Assembly (NCBI RefSeq): GCF_024518675.1
Contig: NZ_JANIGL010000001.1
Coordinates: 930,001 to 994,000 of the forward strand
Origin: Pseudoalteromonas shioyasakiensis
GTDB lineage: Bacteria > Pseudomonadota > Gammaproteobacteria > Enterobacterales > Alteromonadaceae
Reading direction: 5' to 3'
DNA: 64,000 nucleotides
Part shown: positions 57,807-64,000 of the stretch, piece after piece
How positions within the stretch are numbered: position 1 is the stretch's first letter
How the letters are laid out: every line of letters starts with the position of its first letter
Program-made: the position numbers and the translations under genes
Notes under the pieces: model-generated
Seen by the model: the letters and a program-made list of their open reading frames with translations, nothing else
What the model was told of the DNA's origin: nothing
Databases searched by the model: none

Positions 57807-57918
57807 TATTAACTCTTTAACTGATTACCACAACAAATTTACTGCATCTTATAATACCTCGCTCAATAGCTGCTAATCTATAAGTAAGTAAGTAGAATTT
57901 AATAATGCTGTATCAACT

Positions 57919-58898
57919 ATGCCTGATAAGCCTTGTTGTCGCTATACCTTACCTGGTGGCCTGCAATGCCAAGAGTCCGATATGGGCACTGGTTTTTGTT
58001 TTTGGCATGATAAAAAGTTTGATAATTCTGGCCTTGAGCTGACGCAAAAGCTAGAACGCGATGCTAAAAAAGGAGGCTTACTCCAAGGCTTAGAATTAAA
58101 AAGAGCCAACTTAGCTGGTTTGAATTTGATAAAGCAGGATAATGAAGAAGGCTTTGATCTTTCATACAGTAATTTTTATCGTGCTAACTTAACTGGTGCA
58201 CATTTATTTAATAATAAAATAGCTCATGCCTCCATGATGAAAGCTAATCTATACGAAGCCAGCTTACATTGTTGTAATTTACAGCACACAAACCTGCTAG
58301 GTATAAAACTCAATAATACCCGTATTGACAACATCGACATTGGCGACCAGCTGTTGCAAGAGCAGCTCGCTAAATCTGCCAGCTCAAACCATGACCATGA
58401 AGCTGCACATGCTTTATATCAAGAGTCAGAAGAAATCTATCGCAACCTTCGTAAAGCTTCTGAGCAGCAGGGCTTATTTGAGTTAGCTGGTAACTTTACC
58501 TTTAAAGAGTTGCGAATGCGCCACCAGTAATACCCTAAGGGCTCATTAAAACGCTTTACTTCAAGTTTTATTAATATGTTATGCAGTTACGGAGAAAAAC
58601 CACAAAACGTGATCCGCTTTAGTCTTTCATTAATTATCGGTTGTGCACTGTGTTATTTTATCTTTGGTGTGAGCCATAACGACATACTTTTACGTTTTGA
58701 TTTATCTGCAAGCTTTGATACTAATTTATCCGCCTTATTAAATAGTTTTTATTTTAGTGTAGTGACGTTTACTACCCTTGGTTATGGCGATATTACTCCC
58801 ACAGGCTTTTCGCGAGTCGTAGCAGCCATAGAAGCGTTTTTGGCAGCTTTTCACTCGCTCTGTTCGTGGTTGTTTTTGTCAAACGGATGACAAGATGA
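57919..58898 (+). pseudogene. Pentapeptide-repeat / K+ channel protein, broken by a stop and a frameshift
   Basis: One frame from 57919 encodes a pentapeptide-repeat protein (about residues 60-135; RANLAG, SNFYRANLTGAHLF, KANLYEASL) ending at TAA (58528-58530). Directly after it the same frame continues without further stops into an Ion_trans_2 channel: two helices and the K+ selectivity filter TTLGYGD (about residue 285). Near 58848 the frame breaks: a shift by one base, explained by loss of one T in a T run, restores FSLALFVVVFVKRMTR and a stop at 58898. Pentapeptide plus channel fusions are known in this group. The two pieces could still be translated as separate proteins, 203 and 104 residues. 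Confidence 0.75.
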
Positions 58899-59135
58899 TT
58901 GTATATAAAAATAAAATGATTATTAAAGAACAAACTGTCGTTTTTGTTATTAATAGTGCTACAATTATAACCAATAAAACTTAGTAACCTGATTTTATTG
59001 ATGTTTTATATTTGTTAACGGTAAGTTATTCAAAAGATAACTTAAAAACATACGAAATTGTAATTAATTATTCCTAAGAATTTCGCTTCACCGTTATTGC
59101 CGATAATGTTTGTAAAGTATTAAGATTGAGTCGCT
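58899..59135. other. AT-rich intergenic region
   Basis: About 240 bases before the sensor kinase gene. It presumably holds the kinase promoter; nothing else is recognisable. Confidence 0.45.
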
Positions 59136-62100
59136 ATGCTGTCAGCTTTTTTTATCACAGATCAAGATCCAAGCCTCATAATTAATGGGGTATATGATCC
59201 ATTTCTCGTTACATTATCAATATTAACGGCTATTTTTGCTGCTTATTTTGCTGCCTTATTAATTGATCTCGCTAAAGTTACTCGATTTCAAAATTATCAA
59301 AAACTCGCAAACTCCACAGCCGCATTAGTATTGTCTGGTGGTATTTGGAGTATGCACTTTATTGGTATGTTAGCATTCTCGCTTTGCACAAATATTAGTT
59401 ATGATCCCGCACTAACCTTCTTATCTTTTATTCCTGCATTTTTAGCATGCCTAACTGCAACAACAATGCTAGTTAATAGTAATAAAACAAACTTACAATT
59501 AATTGTACCTGCTATCTTACTGGGTGCAGGAATTGGCACAATGCATTATAGCGGCATGGCAGCGATGGAACTAAGCCCATTACTTAGATATGACCCACTA
59601 ACATTCAGTTTATCTATTGTTGTTGCTGTTGTACTTGCTTATATCTCTCTTTATGCCCGTTTTAATATAAACCGCTTCTTCCCTATTTTAAACTTAACTC
59701 AAACCCGCTTAATTAGCGCTATTATCTTAGGCTTTGCCGTTGCTGGCATGCACTATATGGGCATGGCCGCAACTCGCTTCGTTGCTCTATCGCCGATCCT
59801 TAATGATGGCCAAGAGTCCGAACTCACCCTAATTGCAATAAGTGTCGTATTTTCCACCATCATTCTTACCGCCGTTGTTGCAATTATCAATGGCATGGTT
59901 CGTTATCGCATGCTGTTAGAAGATAAAACCAGTAATGAGTCTCGTCTACAAGCTATTCTTTCAACTGCTATAGATGGCATTATAACAATTGATCACCAAG
60001 GTCTGATTTTAAGCTTTAACAATGCTGCAGAGAAAATTTTCGGCTGGCAAGAACATCAAGTTAAAGGCAATAATGTAAAAATATTAATGGCTGATGAAAT
60101 AGCGGCTGAACACGATGAATATTTATCTTCAGCAAATCAAGTTGATTTTGGTACCGTCATTGGTGTTAACCGGGATGTATTGGCAAAACATAAAGATGGG
60201 CACCTTTTTCCTATCCGCTTAGGCGTTGGTGAAGTAGACCAGCCGGACCAAGAGCCTTTATACGTTGGCTTTATTACCGATTTAACAGAGCAACGTAAGC
60301 TACAACAAGACTTAGTAAAAAAAGAGCAGCAATACCGCTCACTCATGGATAATATGCCAGGTGTTGTTTTTCGTTGTGAAGTTAATGAAAAGTGGAGCAT
60401 GATCTTCATAAGCCCTAGCATCAATGAGGTAACAGGCTATGTGCCATCAGAGTTCGTTAACAAACACATTGAATTTGGCGATTTAATCTACAAAGAAGAT
60501 GTGCCTCATGTCAATGTGGCTATTGATCAAGCCATTGCTAACAAAGAACAATACTCCATTGAATATCGAGTTCGTCACCGTAACGGTAAACTCGTATGGA
60601 TACTTGAAAAAGGCAGCTTTGAATTTAACAAACACGATGAAGCTATTTGGATAGATGGTGTCTTGGTCGATATAAGTGAGCGACGAGAGTACGAAGACAA
60701 ACTAAAACTAGCTAAAGTTGCAGCAGAAGACGCTGCGCAAGCGAAACAATCTTTTATGGCGAATATGAGCCATGAGATTCGTACACCTATGAATTCAATA
60801 ATAGGTTTCAGTGACTTATTAATGGATACTCCACTGAGTCAAGAGCAGCAAAAACACCTGATCACTGTAAACAACGCCGCCCGCTCCTTACTTAGGTTAT
60901 TAAACGAAATCCTCGACTCGGCCAAGCTTGAAAAAGGCAAACTCACTATAGAGCCTGTTCACTTTAACTTGCAATCAGTACTAGATAGCATTATTTCTAC
61001 CTTTTGGTTAGAGGCAAAGAAAAAAGACTTAGCGCTCACATTAGACATTAAAAAATCGGTTCATAAAGTTTATTTCGGTGACCCTGATAGAATTCGCCAA
61101 GTATTAACAAACCTAATTGGGAATGCAATTAAGTTTACTGAGCAAGGGACTGTTCATGTCACCGTTAGTACCACGCAAAATAGTTACTTATTTTTTGAAG
61201 TTCAAGATACAGGGATTGGAATTGCCCCAGATAGGGTTAAAGCTGTGTTCCAACCATTCGAACAAGCTGATGGCACCACAACTCGACGTTTTGGTGGTAC
61301 AGGCTTAGGAACGACTATCAGTAAACAGCTGGTTGAGCTAATGGGTGGCACTATCAGTCTTGTAAGTGAAGTTAACAAAGGCAGCTGCTTCTTTTTCTCT
61401 TTACCGTTAGAAGAAGGTGATGAAAAGCTGATAGATTACTTCGACGGGCTACAAACCCAGCTCCCTAAGTTACGAATTTTAGTTGTTGATGATATCGAGC
61501 AAAATGTAGAGCTATTAAGCCTGTTGTTATCTCGAGATCAGCATACCATAACGACCGCACGTAATGGCTTTGAAGCATTAGAAGTTTTTGAACAACAAGA
61601 TTTTGACGTAATTTTAATGGATATTCATATGCCGGAGTGCGATGGCATTAGTGCAACTCAAAAAATTCGCGAGATTGAACAGCATAGACAATTAAAAAAC
61701 ACCCCAATCATTGCACTAACAGCAAGTGTGCTACAGCAGGATAAGCTAACCGCTAAAAAAGCTGGAATGAACGGTTTTGCAAATAAGCCCGTAGACATCA
61801 ATCAATTAAACCAAGAGATTTCTCAAGTACTGGGGTATGGTTTAAAGCAAGAAGTACTGATTGAACAGAGTGATCCGAAAGCTCAACACATTGACTTTAA
61901 AAAAGGTAAACAGCTTTGGGGTAGTAAGTGTAAACAAATAAACGAAATACAACGTTTTATTGATGAACAACAAACACTATGTGCGGCACTCTTTACTGAA
62001 GGTCTTAACGCCCTAGCGGATGCCCAAAGTAAACTACACACATTAAAAGGACTTGCGGGTAATTTAGGTTTACCAACAATGATGACACTGTTTTCTGAAC

Positions 62101-62480
62101 TTGAAAAAGCTAACACAAAACAGCAGCAAGAGAAAATAATTGCCAAGCTCGAAGTTGAATTAACAGCTGTTACCTTGTTACTAGCAGAAAAAACATTGAG
62201 CTGTGTACCTAAAGAAACTAGTAACGAAACACAAGCGACTAACGCCTTATCAATATCAGAATTTAAACAGCTGTGTGAGCAGCTAAACACAGATGCAGAA
62301 AATGCCGAATTGAATGACCAATTACTGGCTGAAATTGTGGCCCATGCACCAACAACTTATAAGAGTGATATTGATAGTATTGTTGAATGTTTTGATCAGT
62401 TTGATTTTGACAGTGCCCAATCAAGCCTCGAGTCGTTAATAGCACTACTCGAACAAGCACAAAAAATGGAGGCCAACTAA
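59136..62480 (+). CDS. MHYT-domain hybrid sensor histidine kinase
   Basis: A 1114-residue inner-membrane kinase. Seven N-terminal helices (about 20-260) carry the three MHYT motifs MHFIGM, MHYSGM and MHYMGM, proposed to bind copper and sense a diatomic gas or redox state. Then two PAS domains (about 270-390 and 400-520), HisKA with phospho-His 546 (FMANMSHEIRTPMNSIIGFS), HATPase (NLIGNAIKFTEQG, DTGIGI), a receiver domain with phospho-Asp 829 (ILMDIHMPECDG) and an Hpt domain with His 968 (LHTLKGLAGNLG). All phosphorelay residues are present. It overlaps the HD-GYP gene by one base. Confidence 0.95.
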   Translation: MLSAFFITDQDPSLIINGVYDPFLVTLSILTAIFAAYFAALLIDLAKVTRFQNYQKLANSTAALVLSGGIWSMHFIGMLAFSLCTNISYDPALTFLSFIPAFLACLTATTMLVNSNKTNLQLIVPAILLGAGIGTMHYSGMAAMELSPLLRYDPLTFSLSIVVAVVLAYISLYARFNINRFFPILNLTQTRLISAIILGFAVAGMHYMGMAATRFVALSPILNDGQESELTLIAISVVFSTIILTAVVAIINGMVRYRMLLEDKTSNESRLQAILSTAIDGIITIDHQGLILSFNNAAEKIFGWQEHQVKGNNVKILMADEIAAEHDEYLSSANQVDFGTVIGVNRDVLAKHKDGHLFPIRLGVGEVDQPDQEPLYVGFITDLTEQRKLQQDLVKKEQQYRSLMDNMPGVVFRCEVNEKWSMIFISPSINEVTGYVPSEFVNKHIEFGDLIYKEDVPHVNVAIDQAIANKEQYSIEYRVRHRNGKLVWILEKGSFEFNKHDEAIWIDGVLVDISERREYEDKLKLAKVAAEDAAQAKQSFMANMSHEIRTPMNSIIGFSDLLMDTPLSQEQQKHLITVNNAARSLLRLLNEILDSAKLEKGKLTIEPVHFNLQSVLDSIISTFWLEAKKKDLALTLDIKKSVHKVYFGDPDRIRQVLTNLIGNAIKFTEQGTVHVTVSTTQNSYLFFEVQDTGIGIAPDRVKAVFQPFEQADGTTTRRFGGTGLGTTISKQLVELMGGTISLVSEVNKGSCFFFSLPLEEGDEKLIDYFDGLQTQLPKLRILVVDDIEQNVELLSLLLSRDQHTITTARNGFEALEVFEQQDFDVILMDIHMPECDGISATQKIREIEQHRQLKNTPIIALTASVLQQDKLTAKKAGMNGFANKPVDINQLNQEISQVLGYGLKQEVLIEQSDPKAQHIDFKKGKQLWGSKCKQINEIQRFIDEQQTLCAALFTEGLNALADAQSKLHTLKGLAGNLGLPTMMTLFSELEKANTKQQQEKIIAKLEVELTAVTLLLAEKTLSCVPKETSNETQATNALSISEFKQLCEQLNTDAENAELNDQLLAEIVAHAPTTYKSDIDSIVECFDQFDFDSAQSSLESLIALLEQAQKMEAN

Positions 62481-63469
62481 TGGATTTAAGCATCGAACGC
62501 CCACGTGTATTAGTTGTAGATGATGAGCCTGCTAACCTAAAAGTTATGCGTGAGGTATTAGCTAACCAGTACCGTTTATCTTTCGCCAAATCAGGCGAGG
62601 CGGCGCTTGCTTTAGTTGAAAAAGAGCCACCAAAACTCATTTTACTCGATATTATGATGCCCGACATGAATGGCTTTGAAGTATGCCAGCGGTTAAAAGA
62701 AAATCCACACACACAGCATATTCCGATTATTTTTGTCACCGCGCTTGCTGATGAAAGTGATGAGTTTAAAGGGTTTGAAATTGGTGCTGTAGATTATATT
62801 ACTAAACCCATCAGCCCAGCGATTGTCCGTGCTCGAGTTAAAACTCATTTATCTTTAGTACAAGCAGAACAGTTAAAATTAGCGCACGTCGATTTAGTGC
62901 ATAGGCTTGGTCGAGCTGCTGAATATAAAGACACAGATACCGGTGAACACATTGTTCGCATGAGTAAGTACAGTAAAATTCTCGCACTCGCCTACGGTAT
63001 GGATGAACATCATGCTGAGCTTCTAAAGCAGGCTGCTCCCATGCACGACATAGGAAAAATTGGTATTCCTGATGCAATTTTATTGAAACCAGGCAAACTC
63101 ACACATGAAGAGTTTGACTACATGAAGCAACACGCGATAATCGGTGCACAAATCTTAGAGAACTCGTCATCCCCCTTATTACAGCTTGCCCATGTGCTCG
63201 CGATGGAGCATCATGAAAAGTGGGACGGTTCTGGTTACCCTAATGGTGTTAAAGGTGAAGAGATTTCCATTGAAGGGCGTATTGTTGCCATTGCTGATGT
63301 GTTTGATGCATTAACTTCTAAGCGCCCTTATAAAAAGGCTTGGAGTGTGGATGAAGCACTGACTCATATGCGTGAGCAAGCTGGTAAACACTTTGACCCA
63401 CAACTTATCGACCTTTTCGAAGGCCAGCTTGATGCCATTATGAAAGTCTATTCAACTTACCAAGATTGA
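62480..63469 (+). CDS. HD-GYP response regulator (cyclic-di-GMP phosphodiesterase)
   Basis: The 329-residue protein has a receiver domain (about 8-125; VLVVDDEPANLKVM, phospho-Asp at 57 in LILLDIMMPDMNGFEV) and an HD-GYP domain (about 145-325) with MHDIGKIGIPDAILLKPGKL, MEHHEKWDGSGYPNG and IADVFDALTSKRPYKKAW. HD-GYP enzymes hydrolyse cyclic-di-GMP; RpfG is the best-known relative. The ATG overlaps the kinase stop, so the kinase very likely phosphorylates it. Its 3' end overlaps the VOC gene on the other strand by 18 bases. Confidence 0.96.
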   Translation: MDLSIERPRVLVVDDEPANLKVMREVLANQYRLSFAKSGEAALALVEKEPPKLILLDIMMPDMNGFEVCQRLKENPHTQHIPIIFVTALADESDEFKGFEIGAVDYITKPISPAIVRARVKTHLSLVQAEQLKLAHVDLVHRLGRAAEYKDTDTGEHIVRMSKYSKILALAYGMDEHHAELLKQAAPMHDIGKIGIPDAILLKPGKLTHEEFDYMKQHAIIGAQILENSSSPLLQLAHVLAMEHHEKWDGSGYPNGVKGEEISIEGRIVAIADVFDALTSKRPYKKAWSVDEALTHMREQAGKHFDPQLIDLFEGQLDAIMKVYSTYQD

Positions 63470-63862
63470 TTTATCGATAGTCGCGCTGATATAGCTGTAA
63501 TCGTGGGAGGTGATCTCATGATTATTACCACTGTTATCTTTAAAATACACAGAGTATGTCACGGTATGATCGGCAATAATGGTTTTAATATTATGCTGTG
63601 CAAAGTGTGCCAACCAAGCCATAAATTGCTCTCCCGTTGCAGCAAACGCAATCCCATTGCTTATTCCTTGGCGTTCAAAAAGCGCTAAACGCATTGTTGC
63701 AGCAGAATCTTCAAGTGTTAGTGGTCCCTTTCCTTCATCCCAAAATGCAAGTTCTGGCACAATATTAAAACCAAGGATGTTTTTATACCATTCAGCTGCC
63801 TGCGCCAAATTATCAACATTTAGGTGGCAGTGATCTATGCCTGAAAATAAAGGCCGTGCCAT
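63452..63862 (-). CDS. VOC family (glyoxalase-like) protein
   Basis: A 136-residue protein of the vicinal oxygen chelate fold, with two beta-alpha-beta-beta-beta modules: IDHCHLNVDNLAQAAEWYKNILGF at the start and YSVYFKDNSGNNHEITSH at the end, where His and Glu can bind metal. Such proteins act as glyoxalases, dioxygenases or resistance proteins; the reaction here is unknown. It starts one base after the stop of the preceding HD-domain gene. Confidence 0.88.
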   Translation of the reverse strand: MARPLFSGIDHCHLNVDNLAQAAEWYKNILGFNIVPELAFWDEGKGPLTLEDSAATMRLALFERQGISNGIAFAATGEQFMAWLAHFAQHNIKTIIADHTVTYSVYFKDNSGNNHEITSHDYSYISATIDKSILVS

Positions 63863-63863
63863 A

Positions 63864-64000
63864 TTACTCCCCTATTTCTGACTTTAATTGCTCGATAAAT
63901 GCAAGCATATACTCAGTGCGGCGCTGAGCTTCTGCCTTGGCTGATGGTGTATTCATACCTTCAGCGACGTGCAGTAGCTTGATAAAGAAATGATCGAGGG
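63864..64000 (-). CDS. HD-domain phosphohydrolase-like protein, C-terminal part (partial)
   Basis: The minus strand at the window end encodes 44 residues ending in TAA: LDHFFIKLLHVAEGMNTPSA, then KAEAQRRTEYMLAFIEQLKS and EIGE. The pattern DHFF.KLL...MNT..A..EA..R..FM matches the C terminus of YedJ-like HD-domain proteins (putative metal-dependent phosphohydrolases). The catalytic N-terminal part lies beyond the window. Confidence 0.7.
   Translation of the reverse strand, partial: LDHFFIKLLHVAEGMNTPSAKAEAQRRTEYMLAFIEQLKSEIGE

Overview
The window is one continuous piece of a marine gammaproteobacterial chromosome, most like Pseudoalteromonas or a close relative in the Alteromonadales. That placement is inferred from gene order (rpsO-pnp-nlpI, tRNA-fMet-rimP-nusA-infB-rbfA-truB, cvpA-purF, dedD-folC-accD-truA-fimV/hubP-asd-pdxB-fabB, pheA next to tyrA), moderate AT richness, an Mrp sodium/proton antiporter, the sodium-motor protein MotY, and a tmRNA tag reading ANDDNYSLAA. 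Almost all of it is core chromosome. No prophage, integron, CRISPR array or complete insertion sequence is visible.

Layout. 1-4.9 kb: the tail of a gene that is probably glnD, dapD, a DUF2804 protein, a BCCT osmolyte transporter and a small membrane protein. 4.9-10.8 kb: a six-gene mrp operon on the minus strand (mrpA with B fused, then C, D, E, F, G). 10.9-22.6 kb: the minus-strand information-processing block, an initiator tRNA followed by rimP-nusA-infB-rbfA-truB-rpsO-pnp-nlpI, ending in an unrecognised HExxH protein. 22.9-24.3 kb: a globin-like small ORF and a DUF4124 protein. 24.6-38.8 kb: purF-cvpA-dedD-folC-accD-truA-hubP/fimV-asd-pdxB-fabB, all minus. 38.9-43.6 kb: mnmC, several small secreted proteins and tmRNA. 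43.9-47.3 kb: fapA (DUF342), rnt and motY. 47.3-47.6 kb: a MITE-like element. 47.6-53.2 kb: an EamA exporter, an aromatic amino acid permease and a GGDEF/EAL protein. 53.3-57.8 kb: pheL-pheA, tyrA, a MYG1-family protein and a YgjP-like metalloprotease. 57.9-64 kb: a broken pentapeptide-repeat/K+ channel gene, an MHYT hybrid kinase with an HD-GYP regulator, a VOC protein and the end of an HD-domain gene.

How the parts work together. HubP/FimV, FapA and MotY belong to polar organisation and sodium-driven flagellar motility, and the Mrp antiporter helps maintain the sodium gradient such a motor uses. Aromatic amino acid genes sit close together: a TyrR-like box precedes the permease, and pheA is preceded by a Phe-rich leader peptide (9 Phe in 20 residues) with matching antiterminator and terminator. 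Two cyclic-di-GMP modules are present: the GGDEF/EAL protein and the MHYT-kinase/HD-GYP pair.

The most interesting items are the pheL attenuator, the structured tRNA-fMet/rimP leader, the MITE-like element inserted at the TA of a stop codon between two convergent genes, a pentapeptide/K+ channel gene split by one in-frame stop and one frameshift, the two nested acidic repeat arrays in HubP, and a FabR-like operator between fabB and mnmC. I found no clear candidate for a wholly new multi-gene system.
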